Shown here: piece after piece, positions 55,201 through 64,000 of the stretch | Position numbering within the stretch: the first letter of the stretch is position 1 | How the letters are laid out: the number at the start of each line of letters is the position of its first letter | NCBI RefSeq assembly: GCF_000316035.1 | Contig: NZ_ANHX01000002.1 | Span: forward strand, 124,001-188,000 | Source: Paenibacillus sp. PAMC 26794 | GTDB lineage: Bacteria; Bacillota; Bacilli; Paenibacillales; Paenibacillaceae | Direction: 5' to 3' | DNA: 64,000 nucleotides | Position numbers and translations under genes: made by a program | The notes under the pieces: model-generated | The model's input: only the letters and a program-made list of their open reading frames with translations | What the model was told of the DNA's origin: nothing | The model's database searches: none

Positions 55201-56144
55201 GCGTTGGGAGTACACAACATGCTGACCAGATGACCGAGGAAGAATTTACGGCAATGCTGGCTCCGAAAGTGAAGGGGACTCATCTGCTGGATCAGCTAAC
55301 AGCCGAAGATCAGCCGGATTTTCTAGTCATGTTCTCGTCCGTCGCTACGTTATTTGGTTCTACTGGACAGGCTGCATATGCCGCCGCGAATGCATATCAG
55401 GATGCCTATGCCCCGATGCGGAACCGCAAAGGGATGCGTACGATAACGCTGAATTGGACTACCTGGAAAGAGGTAGGCATGGCTTCCAGAGCCGGGTTTG
55501 ATTTTGACACCTTATTCAAAGCGATGCCCAAAGAGTGGGCATTGGATCGATTGTTCGAAATAATGGGAAAACAGACCGACCGTCTACTGGTGGGGGAAAT
55601 GAACTGGAATTCACCCTATTTAAACATTTTGAATAACTACCACTTTCATCTTGGTGCCAACATCGGACAAAGGTTACAAAAATGGATGAGAATACCGGAG
55701 AGGACAAAGCAAACATCAATGAAGAAGGAATCCATTTCTACTGTTCAGAGCGCAACGGAAGAGTATGAACTTGAATTGGAATCTTCCGTGGAGATGGACC
55801 GGACTATTGCGAATATAGTCGGACAATATTTAGGCATTAAAGAGATGAATGTACATGACAGCTTTTTCGAACTCGGTGCAGACTCTATTATGATTAAGCA
55901 GATTTTCTTGAAATTGGACAAAACTTACCCTGGAAAACTCATACTGACCGATCTGTTTGAATATCCAAGTATCTCCAGACTAACTACTTATATGAGCACC
56001 ACAGAAAAGCAGAAGACTCACCAGTCTCCTCAAAAGGAAACTTTCGAAGAGGAACGGGATACAGATCTTGAGAATCTGTTCGATGAGATCGAACGTGGAG
56101 CAATAGATCTGGATGAAGCAATCATCAACCTTCAAAAGATGTAG
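52290..56144 (+). CDS. AT-less polyketide synthase module KS-KR-ACP
   Basis: A 1284-residue protein; AGGGGGAC before the ATG at 52290 sets the start. KS spans about residues 32-450 with a complete triad Cys206 (DTACSSS), His340 (EAHGTGT) and His380 (NVGHLYDSAG). The next 400 residues hold no acyltransferase GHSxG motif; they contain the post-KS linker ending LPAYSFEESKCW and a structural pseudo-KR. The KR (about 865-1110) has TGGLGGLG and Ser1017, Tyr1030, Asn1034. The ACP has Ser1199 in GADSIMI. It extends the acyl starter by one ketide and reduces the beta-keto group, with the extender supplied by a trans-acting acyltransferase not in this window. Confidence 0.92.
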   Translation: MLDQLFDREQWEEEDDPDTTTELDITTDNRHDIAVIGIGAKLPTGESLDEFWKMLDYGIDCIRELPNHRKGQLDQYLLHKQGSLEHVRYLNGAYLDEIDEFDYSFFRMSAQEAKLMSPVQRLFLQTVWRAVEDAGYGGDRLAGSSTGVYVGVIGDQEGYKYKQMVEELSPDMLPIATVGNLSSIIPARIAYLLNLTGPAMVVDTACSSSLVALDMAVRALREGSCDMAIAGGIRLNMIPLDKEYYKIGIESSDGTTRTFDEDADGSGMGEGVVSVVLKPVEQALRDHDHVYAVIKGTAVNQNGYSAGITTPNAVAHEKVLTHAWRDAGIHPESLSYLEAHGTGTLIGDPIELEGIQSAFRRFTDKKQFCAIGSVKSNVGHLYDSAGLAGLLKAIMALRSKRIPSTLHFNKPNPKFEFDKSPVYVNVISREWEGAATPRRCGVSSFGLSGTNCHVVLEEAPNISVELGRDDHYPFLISSVSSGNLSSQVQSYVKWIKENPKADVRDVCCTAATGRQHHAHRAVWVINSLDQLLHHLYDFLAEPKTGKYEQDTFRKRNQLFTTEELISNWHIEGCDRATVLEELCTHYQGGAQINWSRIYPDVTYNKLSLPAYSFEESKCWIDTHPDNSLQTEEEAMYYSLSWKPWSEIGKTNSSSIHNVERVLLIRDDTQLHATQLVNQIREAGVAVIEVILGTSYLQQDAQTYVIRNNESDYIKLLQEVSFGGPYRIVHIASLDHVENKENRLDKGLMSVWRLTKACSHIFAEQVEMILVTSFANEVTGDEKVLYPENSAMLAFGHTVQREIQNLECFCIDVDQDWDTSQYMRYILGPLEKKSLAIRKGQAYQAEFAPADVCSMPDAEMKWKEDGVYIITGGLGGLGMEIAERLLSLGRMNLALIARTPLPKRHNWDIILNAKNTSPDLKSKLLRLLDMEKRAGQMMYLGADVADADQLSHAIEQLRSRFGCIRGIIHAAGVGSTQHADQMTEEEFTAMLAPKVKGTHLLDQLTAEDQPDFLVMFSSVATLFGSTGQAAYAAANAYQDAYAPMRNRKGMRTITLNWTTWKEVGMASRAGFDFDTLFKAMPKEWALDRLFEIMGKQTDRLLVGEMNWNSPYLNILNNYHFHLGANIGQRLQKWMRIPERTKQTSMKKESISTVQSATEEYELELESSVEMDRTIANIVGQYLGIKEMNVHDSFFELGADSIMIKQIFLKLDKTYPGKLILTDLFEYPSISRLTTYMSTTEKQKTHQSPQKETFEEERDTDLENLFDEIERGAIDLDEAIINLQKM

Positions 56145-56157
56145 GGGGACGTGAAGC

Positions 56158-59100
56158 GTGGAGAAAATTCTGAAGCTCCTGGTAGAGAGTGTCAAGGACC
56201 AGAAGATGAACAAAACAACGGCGGCTCAGATCGTGAAAATGCTAAAAGAAGGGGAAAAGAAACCCGTCAAGGATATCGCCATCATCGGTATTTCAGCCAA
56301 GTTGCCCAATATGGAAACACTGGATGACTACTGGGATAATATCCAGAGTGGTGTAGATTGCATACGTCCCATTCCCAAGACACGAAAATCGGATATGGAT
56401 GCTATTCTCTCTTATATGGATATTCCTGAGGGAGATATTCAATATTACGAAGCGGCGTACCTGGACAATATTGACCAATTCGACCATGAATTCTTTCGTT
56501 TGCCTCCCAAAGAAGCCAGTTTAACGGATGTTAATCAGCGTTTGTTTATGGAGACGGCATGGGATGCCATGGAGGATGCAGGATACGGTAACGATAAATT
56601 ATCGGGCACCAACACAGGTGTCTATGTGGGCTTTTCCAACAATATCAAAGATATGTATATGCGATATATTACCGAAACGATGCAGACAAGTGCACTGTCC
56701 ATCGTTGGCAATTTGGCTTCCATATTATCCAATCGAATCTCGTATCTTCTGAATCTGAAGGGACCCAGTATTGTTGTTGATACAGCGTGTTCCTCTTCGC
56801 TCGTAGCTGTCGCCATGGCATGTCAGGCTATCCGCAACAAGGAATGTGATATGGCAATTGCGGGCGGTGTGAAACTTCATCTCATGACACGCGAGAATCA
56901 GAATGAGAAAATCGGGATGGAATCTCCAGACTACCGGACCAAAACATTTGATGATTCTGCAAATGGGGCGGGAATGGGCGAAGGAGTCACTGCTTTATTG
57001 CTGAAACCACTAGACGCTGCAATGCGTGATGGTGATCAGATCTATGCGGTAATTAAAGGTTTGGCCGTCAATCAGGATGGAAGTTCTGGCGGATTGACTG
57101 TACCGAACCCGTCCACTCAGGCAGAGTTAATTGTAAAAGCGTGGGAGGACGGTAACATTGATCCCGAAACGATCTCGTACTTCGAACCGCATGGTACGGG
57201 GACGGAATTGGGGGATCCCATTGAGATTAAGGGAATTCAGAACGCGTTTAAGAAATATACTTCCAAGAAACAATTTTGTGCGATCGGTTCGGTTAAAACC
57301 AATATCGGTCATCTGTACGAAGCAGCTGGAACTGCTGGCTTAATTAAAGCAATTCTGGCGCTGAAAAATAAAAAACTCCCTCCAACCTTGAACTTTGAAA
57401 AGCCAAATAGAGCCATTGACTTCAGTGGATCGCCCGTTTACGTGAATACTACACTGCGAGATTGGACCACGGATGGCACAACTCCAAGACGGTGCGGTAT
57501 CAGCTCTTTTGGCATTGGGGGAACCAACTGTCATCTTGTGCTTGAGGAAGCACCTGATCGGGCAATTGCAGAGCATAAAACGCACACTTCTGTAACAGAT
57601 CCATCCATTCTGACATTGTCCGCCAAGTCTGAGGAATCGCTGCGTCAGATGATCAGTAAGTATATCTATTTTCTTGAAAAAAATGAACTGCCAACATTAC
57701 AAGATATATGTTATACCGCCAACACGGGAAGAGGGAAATTTCCATATCGGGTAGCAATCATAATGAACAGCAACATCGATTTGCATCAGAAACTTACCCA
57801 GCTGGAGCGTTCAAAGCAGCTATTTGGTACTTCACATGGTTCGCACATCTATACCGGTTTTCACAAGCTGGTTCAAGATGAGGAGGCAGCGGATCAGGAA
57901 TTCAGAATGTCGCTCTCATCCAGGCATGAGATGAGCGTATCGCTGGGACAAGCTCTTGGAGAATTCATGAACAGTGGGCGGCAAGACGTCAATGCGTTAC
58001 ATCAGGCTGCTTCATTCTATGTCTCTGGGGGCGATGCTGACTGGGAAGCGCTTTATGCGAATCAGAGCGTATTCAAGGTCAGTTTGCCATCCTACGCATT
58101 TCAGACGCACAGATGTTGGATCGACATTCCAAAACGTAACAGAAGATCGGAAAAGGTACAGGCAGAGGGCATTTTTTATCAAGCTGTATGGCAACGATAC
58201 ACGCCCGTATCTCGAGATTCTGTCGTCTCAAAAATGAAAGGCACCGTACTTCTCTTCCGCGGAAACGATCAAGTCAGTGCTGCCCTGACGGTCCGATTAG
58301 AGCGTGAGCCCGAAGCACGAGTCATTCAGGTAGCCTGGGGGGATCGTTACGAGAAGTATGATGATTCGCACTATGTGATTCGTGGCGATGAAAGTGACTA
58401 CATTCAGTTATTGGATGATATTAAGGGTCAGGGGCTAACCCGTATTATTCACGGGTTTACTCTGGCAGAGAATGATTCAGATGATTATTTACAAAGCGAG
58501 GAACAATTGAAGTTAAGCCAGGACCGTGGAATTCAGAGTGCATTCTACTTGACCCGTGCGATTCTACATCATCATATGACAGAGGGACTTCAGCTTCAAT
58601 TCATATCCTCTCTAGCGAATGCAGTTACGGGTTATGAAAATCAGGTAAGACCGGAGAATGCAACGCTTAACGGATTCGCGAAAGTCATTGAACAGGAGTA
58701 TCCGGAAATATCCTGCCGATTCATTGATGTGGACTCAGATACCGATGCGGATACGATCTATGCAGAATTGAATAGCTCCCATGACCGTTTCCAAGTGGCG
58801 TATCGACATAATCAGTCATACGTAGAAGAATTGGATATTTCCAATATTCTGGAAGCCAGTCATGAGGAAGTGACTATTCGTGAGAACGGTTTATATCTTA
58901 TTGCTGGTGGAACAGGCGGAATTGGCTTGCAATTCGCGAAGCATCTGGCTGATGAACGCTGCATTCGTCTGGCACTAATCAGTCGTACGGCGATGCCTGA
59001 TCGCACTGTGTGGGACAAGCTTATTCAAGAAGAAGATCCAAAGATAATATCCATAGAAATGATTGAACGATTGAAAACCATTATGGAGCTTGAAGCCGGA

Positions 59101-62100
59101 GGATCAAGTGTTGAATTAATCAGTGCAGACATCTCCGATCTGGAGCAGATGACTCAGGTTGTGCAGAGGTTGAGAACAAAATATGGGCAAATCTATGGGG
59201 TAATTAATAGCGCTGGTGTTGCCAATGATGGCTTGATTATCCGTAAGGAAGAGACTACATTCCAAGAGGTTCTGCGACCGAAGGTTCAGGGAACCTGGGT
59301 TCTGAATCAAGTAACAGCGCAGGAACCACTGGATTTCTTCGTTATGTTTTCTTCTGGCATATCCATGTTAGGAGAACCGGGGCAGAGCGATTATGTTGCT
59401 GCAAACTGTTTTCTGGATAGCTTTGCGTCTTACCGTGCAAATGGATCGGGCCGAACGCTAACCATTAACTGGCCTGCCTGGAAGGAAACCGGGATGGCTG
59501 CCAGATTTGGTCTGAATGTGGATACAGCATTCAAGACGTTAGCGACTCATCAAGCAATCAGTGCTTTTGACATGGTATTGAGCCGTCGTATACGCCGAGT
59601 GTTGATCGGTGAGCCCAATTATGCGAGTGAACTCCTTCCGTTGCTAGAATCGTCAAGGGTTATCCAATTTTCGGAAGCCATGACAGCTCGAATACAGCAG
59701 GAACGTAATCATTTGAATTATCATAACAACCAGCTGACGAGAACTGAATATGAACAGAAGGTTAAATTGCACGGACGAGATAACGGTATATATACAACTA
59801 CGGAGAAGGAACTTGCCCAACTGGTGGGACATGTTCTCGGGTTTACCGGGTTAGATGTATACGATAACTTGTTTGAACTCGGCGTTGATTCAATATCAAT
59901 GATGCGCATTATTACTGAAATACGGGTACGCTACCATGTTCACCTAAACTACCACACGTTCTTTGAAGGTATGAATCTGGCGAAGCTTGCAATTCATCTG
60001 ATTGGTGCACTTAAGGAAACCGGAGCGATATCCGAGTATCCCCAGCAAGAGCCGGAACCGGCGACCTTGTATGAGGACTTCCCTTTGACAGAAGTACAGA
60101 TGGCTTATCTGTTAGGTCGAGACGAGCGGTTTGAGATGGGGGGAACATCCACTCACTATTATCTGGAATTGGAAACCAAATTGAACATGACGCATTTCCA
60201 GACTGCATTGCAAAAAGTGATTCAGCGCCATCCAATGCTGCGAGCGGTCATATTGCCGGAGGGCATACAACGAATATTGCCACAGGTACCAGACTATCAA
60301 CTGGAAATCGTTGATGTGTGCCATCTGAATGAGCAGGAAAAGTGGAAACACATTGAGGTGGAACGGGATCGAATGTCCCATCATGTGTTTGAGCCGAGCC
60401 AATGGCCGTTGTTTGAATTCAAAGCTTTTAAAATAGATGATACACGGCATTACCTGTTATTCGGTTATGATCTGCTGATCTGTGATAGTGCGAGTATCCA
60501 GATCCTTGGAGAGGACCTGGTGCATTATTGCCGTGAGCCGGAAAAGGAACTTCCTGTACTCAAGTTTTCGTTCAAGGATTATATGATGGCATACGGAGAA
60601 CTGAAAAAGGGTGAGATGTACGCACGTGACAAGAAGTACTGGATGGATCAGTTGGACACATTTCCTTCCGCTCCAGCACTTCCGCTGAAGCAGGAGCCCA
60701 GACATATCAAGAAACCGCAATTTTCACGGCTAAGCTGGATATTGGAACAAGATCCGTGGGAGCAATTAAAGCATAAGGCGCAGCAAAAAAATGTAACACC
60801 TTCCGCGCTTCTGTGTACTGCCTTTGCTCGAGTTTTGGCCCGTTGGAGCAATCAGGATCGACTTGCCATCAATCTGGCGGCGTTCAACCGCTTTCCATTT
60901 CATGAAGAAACCAATCAAATTATCGGTGATTTTACATCCATCATGTTGCTCGAAATTAACGAACAAAAAAACAAGCCTTTTTGGGAACAAGCAAGAGAAG
61001 TGCAGAGTGGCATGCTCAATATGTTGGAACATCGACATTATGACGGCGTGGAGTTCATTCGAGAACTGGCCCGTCATCGAGAAGCGGGTACTTCCGCCAT
61101 TATGCCGATTGTATATACCAGCACATTATTTGTGGATGCCATCGGAAGCTGGCAGCATATCGGAGATCTGAAAATGGGTATCAGTCAGACTTCTCAAGTC
61201 TACCTTGATAATCAGGTAATGGAGACTGGCGGGAGACTGACCATTAACTGGGACTATATTCAGGATCTTTTTCATTACGATACACTTTCCGCCATGTTCG
61301 ATGATTATACAGCGATAATTACTCATCTGTGTGAGCAAGAGAATATCGAGTTTTTACCAGAATTGCCCGAACAGGATAAGGCCATCTGGAATGCATTTAA
61401 TGCAACAGCACAATCATTTCCTATATCTACACTGCATGGGTCTTTTATAGAGCAGGCGACCAAGACTCCTTATCAGACAGCATTGATTTACGGTAATCAG
61501 CAATTGACTTATCAACAGCTGGATGAACGTTCCAATCAGCTCGCTCATTACTTGACGCAACAAGGAATAACACGGGGAGACCGGGTGGGGTTGTTAGCCA
61601 AACGTGGTATGGAGACAATTGTGAATACCATCGGCATTCTCAAAGCAGGAGCGGTATACGTGCCTGTTGATCCCGATTATCCTGAAGATCGTCAGCAATA
61701 CATCTTACAAAATAGTAACTGCAAAATGCTGCTATTACCCGAACTTTATACGTTTGAGGGACTGGCTGAGTTGCCGGTGGAGCCACTGGAAAATAACGGA
61801 GCACCTGACGATCTTGCCTACATTATTTATACGTCTGGCAGCACGGGAACTCCAAAAGGGGTAGCTACTGCCCATGGCCCGGCAATGAATACCATTCGGG
61901 ATATCAATATGAAGTTTGAAGTGACGGATCAAGATCGGATGCTTGGTATCTCTTCAATGTGCTTTGATCTGTCAGTCTATGATATTTTCGGTGTACTTGC
62001 GACGGGTGCAGCACTTGTGATCATTGCTGACCAGCGTGATATTCATGACATGTACGACGCGATACAACAGCATAAAGTAACCATCTGGAATTCAGTTCCA

Positions 62101-64000
62101 GCCATTATGCAACTGATGGCAGATTACGTAACCGATCAAACCAATGAACAATTAAGACTCATCCTGCTCAGTGGGGACTGGATACCAAAGAAATTGCCAG
62201 AGCAAGTACATGGGCGTTTTCCTTCGGCACAGGTTATCAGCTTGGGAGGTGCGACAGAGGCATCCATTTGGTCTATCTATTATCCCATTGATACTGTCAA
62301 GTCTGATTGGAAGAGCATTCCTTATGGAAGACCACTTGCGAATCAGACATTCTATACGCTTGACTACACGGGTTGCCTGAGTCCAGTCGATGTCATTGGT
62401 GAGCTCTGTATCGGTGGAGCAGGATTGGCTCAAGGATACTTTAATGATCCAGTGAGGACCGACAATGCATTTTTTAATCATCCGGAATTGGGACGCTTAT
62501 ACCGCACAGGTGATTTTGGAGTCTTGCGAAGAGGAGGGTACATTGAATTCCTTGGCAGACGGGATTCCCAAGTGAAAATCAGGGGTTATCGGGTTGAACT
62601 TGGAGAAATTGAAAGCCGACTATCTACAGTTCCTAGCGTGAAGCAGGCTGTCGTTATAGATAAAGTGGACATGCAAGGAACAAAGGTACTGGTAGCCTAT
62701 TACTCAGCGGAGCGCAGCTATGACGAATTGGAGATGAAGCGTCTTTTGGCAAAAGCACTTCCGGATTACATGGTTCCTCAGCATTTAATCCAGTTGCCTG
62801 AATTTCCACTTACACCCAATGGAAAGATTGATCGGAAAGCGTTACCGGAACCAACCTTTGGACAACAGTCCAGTGCACTTGCAGGAACGGAAAGCCCAAC
62901 GGAGCAAAAGCTAATTGAACTCTGTGAATCGGTATTTGGTATGAATGGAATAGGAACTCACGACAGCTTCTTCCAAATGGGGATCAATTCAATTCTAATG
63001 GTGCAGCTGGTGAATCGGATTGGGCAGGAATTCAATCAACGTCTCAGCTTCAAGGAATTTATGGCCCTGAGAGATATTTATGAACTGGCGGCTCTGCTGG
63101 AGAGCTCTGTGGAAAATGAAGAGTCAGTGGGAACAATTCATTATCCGCAGCATGATCCATGCCCTGATCCTGAAGGCCGACCATTCCCGCTGACTGAGGT
63201 ACAGATGGCTTATGTCGCAGGAAGAAGTCAGGCTTTTGAAATGGGAGGCACTTCGACACACGGGTACCTTGAATTCGAAACTCAATTGGAGATGAAGCGC
63301 TTCAATGAAGCACTAATCAAGCTGATTGAACATCATCCTATGCTGCGGGCAATTATCCTGCCTACCGGAGAGCAACGAATCCTGCCACATGTACCGGTAT
63401 ACCGGATGGATATTGAAGATATCAGCGGTTTGAGTCCTGACGAGATGGAACGGGTGATCATAGCCGAAAGAGAACGCATGTCTCATCATATTTTTGAATT
63501 GGAGCAATGGCCATTATTTGAGATACGTGCGAAAAAAATATCTAAGGATACACACCTGCTGTTGTTTGGATATGATCTGCTCATTGCTGATGGGGCAAGC
63601 ATCCAGATCTTCAATAATGATCTACTGAAATTCTATCATCATCCCGAGATTGAGCCGGAGCCTAATCCATTTACATTCCGCGATTATATTCTTGCTTACA
63701 ATGAATTCCGTAAATCGAATACGTACCTGGCTGACAAACAATACTGGCGTGCCCGAGTAGAGGATTTCCCAGCAGCACCTGCACTCCCATTGAAGACAGA
63801 TCCTGCACAGATCAGCGAGCCAAAATTCAAGCGACTTAATGAAGTGTTTGAACCACAGCGTTGGGAGATATTGAAAAAAATTGCTAATGGACACGGGCTA
63901 ACACCTTCAGCGCTTCTCTGTGCAGCCTATGCCCAGATCTTATCGTACTGGAGCAATCAACAGAAGATTGCACTGAATCTGACAGTCTTCAATCGTTATC
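56158..64000 (+). CDS. Hybrid PKS-NRPS KS-KR-ACP-Cy-A(Cys)-PCP-Cy, open at window edge
   Basis: A GTG start nine bases after GGGGG opens a frame of at least 2614 residues that runs off the edge. KS about 38-465 (Cys211, His345, His385), no AT, KR about 905-1160 (Ser1066, Tyr1079, Asn1083), ACP Ser1245. Then a heterocyclisation domain about 1300-1735 (FPLTEVQMAYLLGR; DxxxxDxxS at Asp1438, Asp1443, Ser1446), an adenylation domain about 1755-2225, PCP Ser2278, and a second Cy from about 2335 (Asp2473, Asp2478, Ser2481). The A-domain pocket residues (D1937, L1938, Y1941, N1978, L2003, S2005, L2029, I2037, W2038, K2223) spell DLYNLSLIWK, the cysteine code. It adds a reduced ketide and a thiazoline-forming cysteine, then hands on to a further Cy step. 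Confidence 0.93.
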   Translation, partial: MEKILKLLVESVKDQKMNKTTAAQIVKMLKEGEKKPVKDIAIIGISAKLPNMETLDDYWDNIQSGVDCIRPIPKTRKSDMDAILSYMDIPEGDIQYYEAAYLDNIDQFDHEFFRLPPKEASLTDVNQRLFMETAWDAMEDAGYGNDKLSGTNTGVYVGFSNNIKDMYMRYITETMQTSALSIVGNLASILSNRISYLLNLKGPSIVVDTACSSSLVAVAMACQAIRNKECDMAIAGGVKLHLMTRENQNEKIGMESPDYRTKTFDDSANGAGMGEGVTALLLKPLDAAMRDGDQIYAVIKGLAVNQDGSSGGLTVPNPSTQAELIVKAWEDGNIDPETISYFEPHGTGTELGDPIEIKGIQNAFKKYTSKKQFCAIGSVKTNIGHLYEAAGTAGLIKAILALKNKKLPPTLNFEKPNRAIDFSGSPVYVNTTLRDWTTDGTTPRRCGISSFGIGGTNCHLVLEEAPDRAIAEHKTHTSVTDPSILTLSAKSEESLRQMISKYIYFLEKNELPTLQDICYTANTGRGKFPYRVAIIMNSNIDLHQKLTQLERSKQLFGTSHGSHIYTGFHKLVQDEEAADQEFRMSLSSRHEMSVSLGQALGEFMNSGRQDVNALHQAASFYVSGGDADWEALYANQSVFKVSLPSYAFQTHRCWIDIPKRNRRSEKVQAEGIFYQAVWQRYTPVSRDSVVSKMKGTVLLFRGNDQVSAALTVRLEREPEARVIQVAWGDRYEKYDDSHYVIRGDESDYIQLLDDIKGQGLTRIIHGFTLAENDSDDYLQSEEQLKLSQDRGIQSAFYLTRAILHHHMTEGLQLQFISSLANAVTGYENQVRPENATLNGFAKVIEQEYPEISCRFIDVDSDTDADTIYAELNSSHDRFQVAYRHNQSYVEELDISNILEASHEEVTIRENGLYLIAGGTGGIGLQFAKHLADERCIRLALISRTAMPDRTVWDKLIQEEDPKIISIEMIERLKTIMELEAGGSSVELISADISDLEQMTQVVQRLRTKYGQIYGVINSAGVANDGLIIRKEETTFQEVLRPKVQGTWVLNQVTAQEPLDFFVMFSSGISMLGEPGQSDYVAANCFLDSFASYRANGSGRTLTINWPAWKETGMAARFGLNVDTAFKTLATHQAISAFDMVLSRRIRRVLIGEPNYASELLPLLESSRVIQFSEAMTARIQQERNHLNYHNNQLTRTEYEQKVKLHGRDNGIYTTTEKELAQLVGHVLGFTGLDVYDNLFELGVDSISMMRIITEIRVRYHVHLNYHTFFEGMNLAKLAIHLIGALKETGAISEYPQQEPEPATLYEDFPLTEVQMAYLLGRDERFEMGGTSTHYYLELETKLNMTHFQTALQKVIQRHPMLRAVILPEGIQRILPQVPDYQLEIVDVCHLNEQEKWKHIEVERDRMSHHVFEPSQWPLFEFKAFKIDDTRHYLLFGYDLLICDSASIQILGEDLVHYCREPEKELPVLKFSFKDYMMAYGELKKGEMYARDKKYWMDQLDTFPSAPALPLKQEPRHIKKPQFSRLSWILEQDPWEQLKHKAQQKNVTPSALLCTAFARVLARWSNQDRLAINLAAFNRFPFHEETNQIIGDFTSIMLLEINEQKNKPFWEQAREVQSGMLNMLEHRHYDGVEFIRELARHREAGTSAIMPIVYTSTLFVDAIGSWQHIGDLKMGISQTSQVYLDNQVMETGGRLTINWDYIQDLFHYDTLSAMFDDYTAIITHLCEQENIEFLPELPEQDKAIWNAFNATAQSFPISTLHGSFIEQATKTPYQTALIYGNQQLTYQQLDERSNQLAHYLTQQGITRGDRVGLLAKRGMETIVNTIGILKAGAVYVPVDPDYPEDRQQYILQNSNCKMLLLPELYTFEGLAELPVEPLENNGAPDDLAYIIYTSGSTGTPKGVATAHGPAMNTIRDINMKFEVTDQDRMLGISSMCFDLSVYDIFGVLATGAALVIIADQRDIHDMYDAIQQHKVTIWNSVPAIMQLMADYVTDQTNEQLRLILLSGDWIPKKLPEQVHGRFPSAQVISLGGATEASIWSIYYPIDTVKSDWKSIPYGRPLANQTFYTLDYTGCLSPVDVIGELCIGGAGLAQGYFNDPVRTDNAFFNHPELGRLYRTGDFGVLRRGGYIEFLGRRDSQVKIRGYRVELGEIESRLSTVPSVKQAVVIDKVDMQGTKVLVAYYSAERSYDELEMKRLLAKALPDYMVPQHLIQLPEFPLTPNGKIDRKALPEPTFGQQSSALAGTESPTEQKLIELCESVFGMNGIGTHDSFFQMGINSILMVQLVNRIGQEFNQRLSFKEFMALRDIYELAALLESSVENEESVGTIHYPQHDPCPDPEGRPFPLTEVQMAYVAGRSQAFEMGGTSTHGYLEFETQLEMKRFNEALIKLIEHHPMLRAIILPTGEQRILPHVPVYRMDIEDISGLSPDEMERVIIAERERMSHHIFELEQWPLFEIRAKKISKDTHLLLFGYDLLIADGASIQIFNNDLLKFYHHPEIEPEPNPFTFRDYILAYNEFRKSNTYLADKQYWRARVEDFPAAPALPLKTDPAQISEPKFKRLNEVFEPQRWEILKKIANGHGLTPSALLCAAYAQILSYWSNQQKIALNLTVFNRY

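Overview
The window looks like a chromosomal segment of a Paenibacillus-type Firmicute. This is an inference. It rests on strong AGGAGG-type ribosome sites, frequent TTG/GTG starts, cre-like catabolite sites, LplABC-like sugar transporters, YesM/YesN-like two-component pairs, GH10/GH32/GH1 sugar genes and the many small GNAT/DinB genes usual in that genus. No rRNA, tRNA, CRISPR array, transposase or phage module was recognised.

Layout. 1-9.1 kb: housekeeping and accessory genes. These are a partial fabV, a Xre-TPR (RNPP-like) regulator, two proteins sharing a repeated small domain, a methyltransferase, a WYL regulator divergent from a GH1 phospho-beta-glucosidase, a PAP2 phosphatase and a TIMP/NTR-like secreted protein. 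9.2-10.8 kb: a palindromic intergenic repeat, then an AraC regulator with a LysE exporter. 11-19.5 kb: a sugar sensing and uptake locus (binding protein, histidine kinase and response regulator, then after a strong terminator and a cre site a binding lipoprotein, two-domain ATPase and permease). 19.6-23.9 kb: mgtE, two alkylation-repair genes and a cytosine-deaminase-like amidohydrolase.

24-34.3 kb is a one-directional run of short single genes (GNAT, DinB, GrpB, phosphotransferase, isochorismatase, small membrane proteins). It contains several broken or orphaned reading frames and the second copy of the palindromic repeat. 34.5-37 kb carries an intracellular GH10 xylanase behind a cre-like site and a purine nucleoside phosphorylase. 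37-44.5 kb is a fructan/sucrose operon: a divergent LacI regulator, two LplB/LplC-like permeases, a binding lipoprotein, a GH32 fructosidase and a ROK fructokinase.

From about 45.4 kb to the right edge lies the start of a large hybrid biosynthetic cluster. It holds a free-standing acyl carrier protein, an acyl-CoA dehydrogenase, an APH-like kinase, an AraC regulator, a type II thioesterase, a fatty-acyl-AMP ligase with ACP and half a condensation domain, and an AT-less KS-KR-ACP synthase. The last gene is an AT-less KS-KR-ACP fused to Cy-A-PCP-Cy, still open at the window edge. The adenylation pocket reads DLYNLSLIWK, the cysteine code, and both Cy domains keep DxxxxDxxS. The cluster should therefore load a fatty acid, extend it twice with ketoreduction using a trans-acting acyltransferase, and add one or more thiazoline rings. 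I could not match it to a known compound from memory. It is the most promising candidate here for an undescribed system.
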